This document shows, piece after piece, positions 35,470 to 47,329 of a DNA stretch of 64,000 bases (positions are counted from its first letter, which is position 1; every line of letters starts with the position of its first letter). Below the pieces are notes generated by a model. It searched no databases. It saw only the letters and a program-made list of their open reading frames with translations, and was not told the DNA's origin. The position numbers were made by a program, and so were the translations under genes. Source of the stretch: Liolophura sinensis (lineage: Eukaryota > Mollusca > Polyplacophora > Chitonida > Chitonidae); the NCBI RefSeq assembly GCF_032854445.1, contig NC_088302.1, positions 1,986,001 through 2,050,000 on the forward strand, read 5' to 3'.

Positions 35470-35765
35470 TTATATGTAGTCATGTACAACCTGGACTGGC
35501 CCAAATTGCACAGTTGGCAGAGCGTCCCCTTTCACCAGCATGGCGTTCAGCATGAAGAGGATAGTGCAACGACTGGTTGACCCGCCCATCAGCTCGGGCG
35601 GGGCAGCTTACTTGCCCTCGGTAAGTCGTCTCAGTACTTGATAAAAGAGCGGTGCAAATCCGTCCTGCAACAAGGAGGCACATTACATACACCCTAAGGA
35701 TTCCTTCGTCGTCATATGAAAAACTGTTGAGTACGACGTTAAACTCCAAGCACTCACTCACTCAT
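35470..35765 (+). mobile_element. Second SINE family, near full length
   Basis: tRNA-like head (ttgcacagttggcagagcgt) and a tail with gagtacgacgttaaactcca followed by agcactcactcactca. This tail, ending in an actc microsatellite, is of a type I associate with molluscan SINEs. The family is different from the copies at 19996 and 46321. Confidence 0.75.
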
Positions 35766-36458
35766 CTACTACCTCGTAAGACGGCTGCAGACGTATATAT
35801 AATGAAGTGCTACAGGCACAGTTCAACTATCTCTATCTGCAGACTACTGATAAGTGTTATCCCGTTCTATTGTGCGGTTTCCTCGCGCTGTATAAAAAGA
35901 AAGAGCAGACAATAGTTCGCCTATTGAGCGTTTAATTTTGTCACAACGCGCTAACTCTAAGATAAATTTGTGTTTGTTTATGCACGCATAAAGAGAATGC
36001 CTCTTTCGACGTATCGGCCTTCATTGCTTATATTTGTAATACAAGCTATAGGCATTAATGAGAATACAGATGGGATAAATAAAACGAAGAACATATATCA
36101 GTTATACGAAGAGCCATTGTTAACCCACCAGCTATTAAATAGTCGAGAAAACTCGTGAGATTAAGGGTCAATTCCTGGAAGGGTTAGGACTTCTGAAAAC
36201 ATCAGTCTGGCGAACATTATACACGAAGACGGTATCAAACAGAATTCATCTCTTATGATTTATTTATTTCACTGCAGTTTAACGTACGCTATACCTATGT
36301 ATACTTGTGTAAGATTGAAGACCTAATGAGCCCTATCAAAGAAAGATAACTAAACAGTGTAAGGTAATCAAAAAGTTCCTTCAAACACACACATCTCTAC
36401 CGGTAAATACGCCATGATAACGTTGATGGTGAAGAGACTTCAGTACTGCTTGACTTAC

Positions 36459-36642
36459 CGCTATGCCTACGACGCCAGACTAAGCGCTATGCCTACGACA
36501 CCAGATTAAGCGCTATGCTTATGACGCCAGGCTAAGCCCTATGCCTACGACGCCAGACTATGCGCTATGCCTACGATGCCAGACTACCCGCTATGCCTAC
36601 AACGCCAGACTAACCGCTTTGCCTATGAAGCCAGACTAACCG
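36459..36642. repeat. 26-bp tandem array, about 7 copies
   Basis: The unit is cgctatgcctacgacgccag, then actaag. It lies about 100 bases from the SINE copy at 36740. Confidence 0.93.
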
Positions 36643-36739
36643 CCCCACCTACTCTAATATATAGTACATCGGACCGAATAAGAATGCCAAAATTCTTCAG
36701 ATTTGACATAGCGGGTACGAGTGCGCATAGCGGGATCGA

Positions 36740-36880
36740 GTGTTCAAATCAAGCCTCGAAGCGGATGGTTGTGGGTTTCCCCAGGGCTCTGCCCGGTTTC
36801 CTCCCACCATAATGCTGACCACCGTCGCATATGTGAAATATTCTTGAGTACGGCGTAAAACACCAATCAAATCAAGCTTC
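36740..36880 (+). mobile_element. SINE, 5'-truncated
   Basis: gcggatggttgtgggtttcc … taatgctgaccaccgtcgc … gtacggcgtaaaacaccaat. Same family and orientation as 46321; the tRNA head is missing. Confidence 0.8.
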
Positions 36881-36884
36881 GGTT

Positions 36885-39174
36885 GCTGGTTTGTGACTTT
36901 ACATCAAGGCCGTTGTCTCCTTAACAATGCCCGGCGATTCTCTCACGGCTATAGGCCCAGTTTTCTCCAACGGGCTACAAACCCAGCTTATTAAACTTAT
37001 CAAGCCAAACACTCTGTTCTTTAATATGCGGCCTTAGGTGAGGAGGTATGGTTTATCAGATTCGTTATCTAGAAACATGTGGAAGAGTCAACCGAGTCTT
37101 CAGGGCGAAAATCTGCGGTAGGCATAAGTTCCTCTAAACGTAAGGCAAGAATGATGAGGTCGACGGTCTATCCAGCAGCCTGTACAGATATATCTGCATA
37201 GTAGAACGTGCGTAGGCCTACAACATAAGACAACAAATACCATAACTAGAGGTATTCGGGAAGAAAAACGGAAACATACAAAAACGGCAACACATTTTTT
37301 CCTCAAGTGCTTGGGTATTCTGTAAATCAGATTCTAATCTGGAATTCTTACGCGGCCATGGGATCCGCCATGTTAAAGTAACAGGAGACACGATGCCGCG
37401 TAACTCGTACCCAATGTACACCAGGGTTCGGGAGACGTAACTGGGAACGAGGTAATGGTTTAAACAAAGCTTGCACTAGGATTTCGTTGATCCCCTGCTC
37501 TCTTTGTCCGGAGTGCTTAGTGACAATAAGCGATTAAAGAATACAGAATGAAAGTTCGTCATTTCACCTAATTAAGGTAGGTGGCAAATCCGGTTCCAAC
37601 ACCCATAAAATAACCTCCACCGTAGAAGAGAATCATTCTTGGGTAGGACTATGATGTTAAACACTAAATACATAAATATGGCTATTTAAATATAGCTATT
37701 GTGTACCGCGCATACCCTCTTTACTTACATGACTGAGGTCAGGAAAGACCCGTGTCGTCAGCCCATAATAGCCAATCACGCAACAACAACGATAGATAAC
37801 GTCCAACGATTGGCTAGGCTTCGGGTTGTCAACACCGTAGTTTCCGTATAATGGTGAGCTCCCCTGGCTAATAACCGGAAATGACCAGTCAGAACCCCAT
37901 GGAAACCAACGACCTATCGCTTGTAGGTGATAATCATTCTGACGTAAAGCTTCAGCCAAACCAGCGAAACTGAGCGGATGTCAAGGGACGACCTCATCTG
38001 TCAAGGCAAAGACAGCGTCCTGCAAAAGCCATTACACCAGCCATCCAAATATTTTTTCTGTCACTGGACAAACAAGTTTGTCGTTGAAGATGTTAGCATC
38101 ATGGCCAGAATGAAACTTGTTTTCTATATGAAAGTCTTACAACCAAATAAAGTTAGTTTGTTGAAGGAAGGTAACTTACCCTAAAACTTTACTCATGAGG
38201 TAGCAGCTTGTGTCATATGTGGAGGAAAACAGGAGTGCTATCAACAGCCGTTGGAAATTATTGAAGTATTACTTGATTGATGGCTGTGGTGTTAAAAAAA
38301 TTTCACATGATGTACGCCTAGATACGGTTTATAGAAGGGTGGCGCATCCTGCCCCTAAAATGTGCACCCTCTACTTTCTGTTTTGTCAAGCACAACGTGT
38401 ACATCTCGTCTGTTTTGATTTCTATGTTGTGGTTTGTTCTGCCAGCACTGGTAGAGCCAGAGGAAACCTTTGTGTCCAATGCACTTTACCATGAAAAAAT
38501 CCATGCTATACAGCTGTAGCCCACACAGGAAGAGCAGGATTGCAGTCTTTCCAGTCTGTAGCTACAGGGGAAACTGAAAGACAGGTTTTTCATAGCTATC
38601 AGGATTTGCCTATATTAATGGTAGAAATAAATATATCATGCACGCAGTACATCCAAATTTATGAGACAACCAACAAAACAAAGCATAAAAAAATTTGTTA
38701 TATTATTTACTTGTTTTGTTGTTCGACTTTTTATCACTTAATGGTTCAAAGTTAACATTAAATTGGAAGTTAGATCTCTTCTTGCTAACCTCTCATCAGG
38801 GTGACTACGATTACACGGTTCATGATGTAAGTTAAGGTCGTCAGCTGAGCATGTCGTTGTCACCGTTACAGTAAGCAGCATAAGACTAGCACAGTGAACA
38901 AGACCAAAGCATACATGCAGTTTTGCAAACCATATGCAAACCTTACAGACCTCTGTGGTTCTGATATAGTCTGGTTTGTAAGGATGACTAGTAAACATGA
39001 AAAAACTCTGAAGGCCAAGAGAAAACATTTCAGAAAATAACTTTCTCCTCCATGGACTGGAAGTTCTGGTTTCCTCCTCTTCCATACTGACTGTGTAATT
39101 GTGAGACCTTAAACATGGTTATAAATACTGTATCAAAAGGGTTCCTACAAAATTAATCTCTATAGAGGAAGTGA
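36885..39174. other. Intergenic and 3' flank of the ankyrin/SOCS gene
   Basis: Short ORFs only, none with a recognisable domain. About 37,600-37,670 has a SINE-tail-like gatgttaaacactaaatac. No canonical AATAAA is seen on the minus strand close to the stop at 39175. Confidence 0.4.
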
Positions 39175-40611
39175 TTATAAGCACCTTAACTTTAAGTAAT
39201 CAATCAAACTGGGAGGTAACAAAAGGCTGTCAATCTCATGCAGTTTTAGGTTTTTGGCAAGTTGACTGCGCACACACTGCTTGCACAGGTGCAAAAGTTT
39301 TGGAGGTTTGACCCTCTCGTAGCATTTCCAGAAGTCTGTGACTTCCTGCACCAGCTTTAGGACGTATGGGAACGCACGGAATTTTGATTGCCACATCGTT
39401 TGCTGCCCCTCCTGGGGTTGTGCCCCAGAATAGACCAGCAGTCTGACTACACCTGTGTAGGGTGACACCCAGTCATCATCAGGTGAAGTTCCGCCTCTGG
39501 CCATGCCCACAGAGGATGAACCTATCTCGCCTACCCCTGAGTACACAGCGTGCACCGTTGTTTGACACCTGCGATTCAGGCTGCTCAGGTATGGTGAGCT
39601 CTGTGGGGATATGGTGTTAAAGCGCCTCTTCTCATCCAGCTGTACCAGTGTGAGAGCACAGGATAGAGGGTCGCCCAGGTTAGCATCTGCCCCAGCCACT
39701 AACAGAGCTTCCACCACAGCAATGGCATTATACTGGTGCAGAACTAACTTGTCACGGTTTGGTCCACTCATCTGGGAGGGGTCTGATGTCGTGTTCAGGT
39801 AGCGCAAGTCATGGATCATGTTCTTCAGGGCAAGCAGCAGAGCTGTTCTGTCAGCGTTGTCATGGATATTAATCTGCGAGCCTGGTCCCTCTCTCAGCAG
39901 AACTTGTAAGCACTCCAGGTCTCCCTTCATGGCTGCCATATGTAGGGGTGTGTATCCGCTGTATGTGTCCTTCACTCCTGCGTCACCACACCCACCATAC
40001 CTGATGATCAGCTGCAGGATGTCTGGGTCGCCCAGCTCTGTGGCATACAGCAGGGTGCACTTGCGCTTGCGATCCTTCATGCGCACATCGCAGCCCTTGT
40101 CACACATGAACCGCAGGAGCTGGTGCCCCTCCTGCATCCCGATACTCTGTGACTTAATGCACTCCAGTACTGTGTGAACCAAGCGTCCAATAGACGTGGG
40201 GAGGTTTGGGCTGCAGCCATGTTCTATAAACAATGTCACTTCCTCTGTGTAGCCCAGCAGGCATGCCAGCTCCACAGGGTTCACCCCATTCTTGTCAGAC
40301 ACGCACACCAGGCTCTGCGCTGCTTCTTCGTCCTGGATATCTTCCACTATCAGTGAGCGGAGCAACTGTTTGTCACGGTTTCTAACTGCCCGGAAGATCT
40401 GGTCATGTTTGGCTCTCTCTGTACGAGTCCCCACATGGGTGAGCTGGATGCTGGGGTGACCATGCATTGCCTTTGGGTACACCTTCACCTCATCCTGGGA
40501 AGCCCTAGGGGTAGGAACTGGGTGGGATTCACTGTCCAGGGGAAGTGAGTATGCAAGTCGTGGATAGCAGCGCTGCAAACCACTCAGAAAGTTCGTCAAC
40601 AAGCATCCCAT
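39175..40611 (-). CDS. Ankyrin repeat and SOCS box (ASB-type) protein
   Basis: Uninterrupted 478-codon ORF. Ankyrin-type helices: residues 68-93, 108-136 (NGVNPVELACLLGYTEEV), 184-211, 218-252 (SGYTPLHMAAMKGDLECLQV) and about 254-315 with a long inserted loop. A Ser/Gly-rich linker (about 325-380) precedes a last repeat-like segment near 383-400. The C terminus, 436-478, is a SOCS box: PPKLLHLCKQCVRSQL (elongin-BC-binding pattern) and LLLPPSLIDYL (cullin-box pattern). ASB proteins are substrate receptors of cullin-5 E3 ubiquitin ligases, with the ankyrin part binding the target. The ATG at 40611 has a strong context (A at -3, G at +4) and an in-frame stop shortly upstream. A good acceptor (gtgattttcag) ends at 40638, so a 5' UTR exon is likely upstream. 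Which ASB paralogue this is I cannot say. Confidence 0.9.
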   Translation of the reverse strand: MGCLLTNFLSGLQRCYPRLAYSLPLDSESHPVPTPRASQDEVKVYPKAMHGHPSIQLTHVGTRTERAKHDQIFRAVRNRDKQLLRSLIVEDIQDEEAAQSLVCVSDKNGVNPVELACLLGYTEEVTLFIEHGCSPNLPTSIGRLVHTVLECIKSQSIGMQEGHQLLRFMCDKGCDVRMKDRKRKCTLLYATELGDPDILQLIIRYGGCGDAGVKDTYSGYTPLHMAAMKGDLECLQVLLREGPGSQINIHDNADRTALLLALKNMIHDLRYLNTTSDPSQMSGPNRDKLVLHQYNAIAVVEALLVAGADANLGDPLSCALTLVQLDEKRRFNTISPQSSPYLSSLNRRCQTTVHAVYSGVGEIGSSSVGMARGGTSPDDDWVSPYTGVVRLLVYSGAQPQEGQQTMWQSKFRAFPYVLKLVQEVTDFWKCYERVKPPKLLHLCKQCVRSQLAKNLKLHEIDSLLLPPSLIDYLKLRCL

Positions 40612-40637
40612 CCTTCCTCAGCCTCATCAGAAGCCAT

Positions 40638-42175
40638 CTGAAAATCACACGCAACAAACTGGCTGTTTCATTCAATACTTGATTTATAAATATTACAGGT
40701 GCTTTTGTCATTTCTTGTGTTTCACATTGCATAGTTTGTAGCTCTAAACACAACATTTGATTTTTGCTTACATCTAAATATTGACCATTCATTCAGCATG
40801 GTTCACATGACAATATCACCTTCTATGCTGTCCGTAATTATCTCAGCTGTACACTTTACTCTGTGGTTTATGCAGCATATTAGGAATTCTAGGACACCAC
40901 AGATGTATGACTACTGCATTCTAGGGATGAGAAATTATTATTTCAGTACAGGTTTTTCCTTTGACAAATGACATGAAATTACCATGTATATGATGAGAAT
41001 TATGTGAAAATAATTCTAGACTTCATGAACATGCAAACAGACTACATGAGAATTTTGCTGAATGACATCATAGGATATGATTATGCTGATTAATGTAAGT
41101 GTGTAGTAATAGGTAATTAAGCTTATTATTTTTTCTTGATTTACGTTTAATCATAGGGTACCAAGAAAATGGAAAGTGAAGGATTCAGGGATGTTTCTCA
41201 ATGTACTTGACCATGGTGTTGTGTTTGGTAATATTTTTTACACGGAAAAGAATGCATATTTAATAATGGGGACCTTAAACAAAATGCCATAAAGTATGAC
41301 ACTTGCTTAGATTATTGATACGCCACGAGTTGTTTTAGCCATGAGCTAAATAGAAGAAAGATGTCTAACACCCGCAACAATTATACCAATGAGTCATATT
41401 CGTCCCTGCCAACACTAACTGAAATCTTCATAGAATTAGGCCTACATGATCAGGCAGATATGTTTATTCTTAAGGCTATAAAGTTTCTGGGAACATCTTT
41501 ACCTTGGGTTTATTGTCTGTGTGTGATGGGATGGGGAACTGGGAGAATACAGTGACACAACAACACTCAACGAAGGCGTACTACACTGATTAGTAAATCA
41601 CTCTAACTCGTTGTGCCCAAGATGCCACAGCAAAACATTGTAAAATTACATAAAATATTTCTTCTACTCGCGCTAATTTAAACATAAACTGGTTATGGCT
41701 ATGGTTTATTATTATTCAAGTTAAAAATGAAAAATCCACAGATTTTCGTGCAGATATTCCTGTGAGTCACAGAGCATTTATGGCCAGTCGAACAGTAGAA
41801 AACAACAACAACAGCAGCCATTTCGTAATGGTTAGTCATCGTGCCCCATAGGAAGCAAAGTGTTGTGGGTATTCCATTAAACTACTTTCAATACCCATCC
41901 CGGAGCTATAGATATTGCCCTGTTCTAACAGTTAATTTTTTTCGTGAGAGACAAACTAGCGTTGAAAGAAACTTACATTCAGTAGCGGTCTGCTAACACC
42001 ATCTTAAATGTCAGTTGATCGCTGTGATCCGGTTTGTTCATATCATGCGTGAAAATTGATCATACAATCGGAGTCCGCCGAATCGCGGAGATCTGAGCAA
42101 AAGCTACTCTCTACCGCCATCTGGCGGAAGTCAGTGGAGAGATTACTATAACAGACTGACTTTTTTCGCTTCACA
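40638..42175. other. 5' flank of the ankyrin/SOCS gene
   Basis: Between the acceptor at 40638 and the SINE there should be the 5' UTR exon and promoter. The GC-richer stretch at about 41990-42140, with the short palindrome ccgccatctggcgg, is the best promoter candidate. No other exon seen. Confidence 0.35.
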
Positions 42176-42199
42176 TAATCTTTACTTATTTATTTATTT

Positions 42200-42335
42200 A
42201 CTTATTTATTTATTTTATTGGTGTTTTACGCCGTACTCAAGAATATTTCACTTATACGACGGCGACCAGCATTATGGTGGGAGGAAACCGGGCAGAAACG
42301 ACACGACCATCCGCAGGATGCTATCAGACTGTGGC
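42200..42335 (-). mobile_element. SINE, 5'-truncated, with a (ttta)n tail
   Basis: Reads from the tail (tattggtgttttacgccgta) through ttatacgacggcgacc to gaccatccgcaggatgct. The adjacent ttatttatttat repeat at 42185-42214 is the copy's A-rich tail on the opposite strand. Confidence 0.85.
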
Positions 42336-42421
42336 CCCTCACATAACGGGAGAGATATCGGTATGCATATACAGGCCCTATTTTGCCTCTCCGTTCACAA
42401 AGCCATAGGTTTAGGATTGTT

Positions 42422-42423
<2 letters not shown>

Positions 42424-42462
<39 letters not shown>

Positions 42463-42545
42463 GTATGTATGTATGTATGTATGTATGTATGTATGTATGT
42501 ATGTATATGTATGTATGTATTTATGTGTTTATTTATTTATTTATT
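42424..42545. repeat. Compound microsatellite (GT)n (GTAT)n (TTTA)n
   Basis: About 18 GT units, then about 15 GTAT units, then TTTA units. Reading frames through it are repeats of VC and YVCM and are not genes. Confidence 0.97.
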
Positions 42546-43185
42546 TAAAAATCCAAATCAGGATGGAGCGCCTTTCACCATTCGTAGGTTTATGTGTGAC
42601 ACTTTAACCCTTTTGGTACGGCATCATTTATTAATTGTTAATACCGGTAAGGCGAGTTGTTAGAAACGAACAACCCAACATTTTGTTTTTTACATTGGAT
42701 GCTTAGCTGATCCCCCAGGTTGAGATCTATAACATTCAACTCGTTCAAGGGGAAGGTCCTTTTATTTGTCAGGTGTGATAAAGCTCCATATAGCTCTCCT
42801 GTAGGCCTATATAGACGAAAGACTTCGATCTGAAGAAGCCGGGAGACGTGGGATCAAACCAAGGTCGGGTCACATCACAAACTTTCAAAATGGTACTTGT
42901 TACTGAGAGGTTACAGCAAGAAAACAGGATTGCTTTGCCTGGTGTGAAATGGATGCGCTGACATGTTTGGCATGTCTGGTGTTTTCGGCATGTTATCCTG
43001 CGAGAAACACATATCATTGAACTTTAAATTTGTCAGGGCTGCATATCTATTTTTCGCCCTTCGTTTTCATACAGCCTGTATAATGAGGATGTTTGTGGAA
43101 CTTTCCTTTTCAGATAGCACCATAGATGGGAATGAATGAATGGTTATGGCTTAACGCATAATAGTGCTTTACATTTTCTATTTAG

Positions 43186-43309
43186 GTTTCCGATGTGGCC
43201 AGGATACACATAAGAACGGACAAATATTCACACCGTTCAACGAAGATGCACAGCCAGTTTTGAACCAGTCCAAAGGAAGAATTTTTATTTGTGACAACCT
43301 TGCCTTCAG
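43186..43309 (+). CDS. Candidate orphan exon, unrecognised
   Basis: 124 nt between a good acceptor (acattttctatttag) and a donor (cttcag|gtacga). The open frame encodes FRCGQDTHKNGQIFTPFNED, then AQPVLNQSKGRIFICDNLAF and a split Arg. Base composition is more balanced than in the surroundings. There is no partner exon nearby that I could identify, and the domain is unknown. It may be an exon of a gene with long introns, or chance. Confidence 0.3.
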
Positions 43310-45460
43310 GTACGATCAACATACAGGCATTTGTTTAACACGGATACCTACAGGGACTGACTGATGCTAGTATAACACCTCCACACAGAGCCTTTACCCA
43401 CAGACTCTTGAGGGGGTCGTTGTTTATTTTCCGCTTGTTTAATTCTATGATCTTTATGTGGACACATACTGGTCAGATGAAACATATCCGAAATTTACGC
43501 CAAAGATGTTAAAAAACGATTAGGAGAAGAAGTTTTGTAGTGAACCGGGAGAGATAGAAATAAGAGGAGATAACTCGGGTGCCTTTAGTGGAATAAGCGC
43601 TCTGAATGTACCCTTTTAACAAACGTTATTTCAGAATCTACAAAAAAAGGCTTCTGTTTGTGTTTACAGTTTAGACGAGCAGGCGTACCCTCATTGGTTA
43701 AAGCCCTGGTTTGGTAAGTTATCCCATTATTGTACAGGAGTGTAACTATGCAAACAAAGACATGGAATCTTGAACACATATATTCCACATGTAAGCACAC
43801 TCAACAACACTGACAGAACTTGTGCTCAAGTTTCTGTACTCTCTTTGGGTAGAGGGCGGTAGACGTAGGCCTACTCAACCTCTGCTGAAAAGCCGGCACA
43901 TCTGGCATGCCGTGACATAAACATAGCTATTAAAAATAATCCTGGGCGACCTGTGGAAACGATTGTACTATGTTTTGGCGGAAAGTCGTAAACAGTAAAC
44001 GACAGTTGACATGAGCAGACATCTATAGCTTACGACAATGATGCGATTCTATGTCCACGCCCAGAAAAAAAAACAGAAACGTGGAAATATTCTGTCGATT
44101 TGAAGGTATACTGTAAAATCTGTTTAGCGCAACTAGTATTAACAGTGATGAGCCGAGAGGCGTGATTTGACGAGGGAAATCAAGATCTCTACAGGAGCTT
44201 TCCCTTTCGTCTTCCCCTGGCGTAGTGGTTGCGAAAGGAGAGAGTATATCTGCAGGCCATGTTCTGTGCGATTGAATAAATTGGGAAAGGCTGTGCAGAA
44301 AGGGGAAAATTGCATACAAGAGAAAGGAAGAATATTTGCAAGGACATCAAAGAGCAATGGGAAAGAAGCAAGTAGAGCGGCTCGAATGACCGTCGATCGG
44401 CAGTCCATCTCCCCGCATGTTTGTTTGTTTGTGTAATTACACATAATACACACAATAGATGACAAAATGGCATCAGAAGAGTTTAATATGCCATGTATGT
44501 ATCTTGTATCAGTAAGAAGTTGTTCTTGATTTATTCTGAAATGTTGAGTCATGTAATATGGTATGTTTTTACACATTTACACATTTTTGCAGAACAAAAC
44601 GTAACAGAAGAATTCCTGAATGTGAAAGCAATGCATTTGATATATCTGCATGTACATACAGATGTGATTTCTTTTCTTATGTTGTAATCCATTGCTACCA
44701 AACTAAGAAAAACCATTTCATCTCAAGATCAGATATATGTGTCACTGTTTATCGTTTATCAATTTTTTGTCTTCAGCTTTCATTAGAGCCCTTAGTCCCT
44801 GCCCATATGGATGGACATAAAACGTTGTGTACATACCCATTCCCTCACCGTATTTGCGGTCTGGGGACAATTTACAGGGGTTAGGAGTGCTCATATGACC
44901 GGTTGCATGGTCTATTGAAGACCACATTTTCTTAATATATAATCTGTAATGTGTACATGTCAGTGTGTCAAACGTGGGAAAGTTCATCAGCCGCTTGCCA
45001 AAGGTCGGTGGTTTACATCACCCACTCCGGTTACCTTTAGCCATTCTTTCGTGTGGTGTCCAACAACAACCATGGAAATTAATAAACCTGATACACTCTG
45101 TGTAAATCAACTGTACAGGTGTATAATACCGCTTGGCCACACCATTTCTCTTTCATGTATTCATGTAACACCTAGTTTATTTCAGGTACAGGTGTGAGGT
45201 AGAACACTTAAAACAGTAACCAGTACAATTATGATGAGAAGTAAATGATGGCTGAGTGAAACCCTCTCCGCACTAAACACTTATTCATTTCAAGACAGAC
45301 ACACTCTTTATACCCCACCCTATTATCAACGGCTTCTACATATATCTTCATTTTAGTAGGAGGATGCAGGACATGGCTCTATGTTCAGGTGGTAAACTTC
45401 CAATTCCTGACATACGATGTGCAGGTTCAGGCTGTAGGGAATTTCCCGATTCCCTTGCTC
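43310..45460. other. No gene identified
   Basis: Several overlapping ORFs on both strands at 44023-44576 have no domain pattern, and no strand stands out. A worn SINE relic is at about 44970-45070. Confidence 0.35.
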
Positions 45461-45461
45461 T

Positions 45462-45630
45462 CATTGTGACAATAAGTGGTACTCTCATTGTGACAATAAG
45501 TGGTACTCTCATTGTGACAATAAGTGGTACTCTCATTGTGACAATAAGTGGTACTCTCATTGTGACAATAAGTGGTACTCTCATTGTGACAATAAGTGAT
45601 ACTCTCATTGTGACAATGAGTGGTACTCCA
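45462..45630. repeat. 24-bp tandem array, 7 copies
   Basis: The unit is actctcattgtgacaataag, then tggt. Copies are nearly identical. Because 24 is divisible by three, ORFs run through it on both strands. Confidence 0.97.
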
Positions 45631-45889
45631 AAAGTTATTCATCCCTTTCACATTTAAGGAGGACCACCCCTCTTCCACTAATTTGGACTGCAAGTCTGAA
45701 AGCAAGCTAGCAACTTGTCCAAGGACCGTGGTTTATTTCTGGTTTTCGCCAACCATAATAAAACTGACCACCAACCAACTAAACCAAATACATGTAAATG
45801 AACATACTGTATCTGGAGAGTTACTCAATCTGAAAAAGGCCTTATCACCATCACAACATTGTTTATATTCATAATACAGTGTCTTAATA

Positions 45890-46319
45890 TTTTGATTGAA
45901 AGGTCTAAGCCTGACTGATAAATAATTTTCTTCTAGTGTACATGTAGTACACATGCGAATGCGAACTGCGTTTCCATAATTGAATTTATCATCCACAACA
46001 TCCTGGAATTCGTATTCATCTCTAAGATACGCTACAGGTATGCCTCTCTTTCTTAAAGCTTTCACCTGAGACTGTGTAATCAGGGCTCACCAAGAGTGAC
46101 ACATGGGAACATCGAGTTTTGTTGACGTTGTTGTTGCTCTAAGGACACCGTTGACAGCATGATTTCCATGCTTGTCTTCCGGCACATAAAAACATTTTTT
46201 CCCTGTAGAATGGCTTGTAGACATTGTCTCTGACAGGTGCTCAGCTCTCTTATCACGAATTTGTGACAAACAACGACCTCAGCTTCCCTGCTAATTTCTT
46301 CGTGTTCTTTATACCACAT
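45890..46319 (-). pseudogene. RecQ-like helicase fragment, frameshifted
   Basis: On the minus strand, from 46319: VCHKFVIRELSTCQRQCLQA, then ILQGKNVFMCRKTS. This is the Q-motif and Walker A region of a RecQ-type DEXH helicase, but the Gly-Lys-Ser of Walker A is lost (KTSMEI). After a stop and frame change, 46080 on reads ITQSQVKALRKRGIPVAYLR and DEYEFQDVVDDKF, the motif Ia region. Helicase similarity then ends. Motif II (DEXH) is not seen. Similar RecQ-like genes are repetitive in some mollusc genomes; that point is from memory. It is not functional. Confidence 0.55.
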
Positions 46320-46320
46320 A

Positions 46321-46545
46321 TGGGGGCCTCCTTGACTCAGTTGGTTAGCACGTAATGACCCAGGAGCCTCTCACCAATGCGGTCGCTGTGAGTTCAAGTC
46401 CAGCTCATGCTGGCTTCCTCTCCGGCCGTACGTGGGAAGGTCTGCCAGCAACCTGCGGATGGCCCGGTTTCTTCCCAACATAATGCTGACTGCCGTCGTA
46501 TAAGTGAAATATTCTTGAGTACGGCGTGAAACACCAATCCGATAA
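46321..46545 (+). mobile_element. SINE, full length with tRNA head
   Basis: Starts gggggcctccttgactcagt (A-box-like), then gtgagttcaagtccagctca (B-box-like), gccgtacgtgggaaggtctg and the tail gtacggcgtgaaacaccaat. Most complete copy of the family in this window. It starts one base after the helicase relic ends. Confidence 0.9.
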
Positions 46546-47329
46546 ATCAACTCCCACATCTCACCTCTGCCAGTTCTGGGTAGATGATGAATATTAATGA
46601 AGACACATCCCCACTTCAACCAATGAAAATTTGTAATCTTTTGCGAAGGCCTTTTTGTCTCGTACGGAGCGTTCATTGGTTGACACTGACAACATCACTG
46701 TCGCCTTATATCAGAATATGATGGGTACGCTGTCTTTTTACATCAGACTCGCCATGATATGGATGAGATTCTGTCCGTGATAGGGTTAAGCCCAAATCAG
46801 TCATTCGGATATCAGAACGTTAGGACTGATCAACCAGACGGTTTCCGTGAAAATGATGAATCTGCTGATTTTTATCGATTTGAACATTTCACGAACATGA
46901 TTTGTTTTTTGAACTAACGGAGGTTGGCCTTACTTTATGCTCGGAAATCGATGGTGTTAGGGCAGCAAGTCAAATTAAATTAGCTGCTTAAGCTTTTTGT
47001 CGGAGCGGATTTAAAGAGATCAGATTTTACCAGCACTGTATCACACCCCAGGGAAAACGGATCGTGCATATATTGATGGAAACTGTCACGTGAAATAATT
47101 CATTCTGGTGCAGCCTTTTATTCCGGGTTTATTTCTCCATGGCGTCCTGTTTATTGGGGTATGCTGTGACAAGTATGCCGTCAAACTCTGAAGGAACAAC
47201 TAGCGAGTCCAGGAAGCAAATTCAATCATTTATCTATACACATGTATGCTTTGGCGTTTTTGTATTGTGGTTTTAAATGAGTTTCTGGAATATTAAAAGA
47301 AACTAAATGAATAAGCCAATCAAAATGCT

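Noticed and set aside
42318-42663. ORFs with VCVCVC and YVCM repeats
   Set aside because: Microsatellite translation.
44023-44576. Overlapping ORFs of up to 145 codons on both strands
   Set aside because: No domain pattern, no splice or promoter evidence; neither strand is favoured.
45348-45705. Repeat proteins on both strands
   Set aside because: The 24-bp array opens all frames; copies are nearly identical at DNA level with no sign of codon-level selection.
46321-46400. Possible tRNA gene (A and B box)
   Set aside because: Forms part of a SINE with the family tail; the cloverleaf is not intact.
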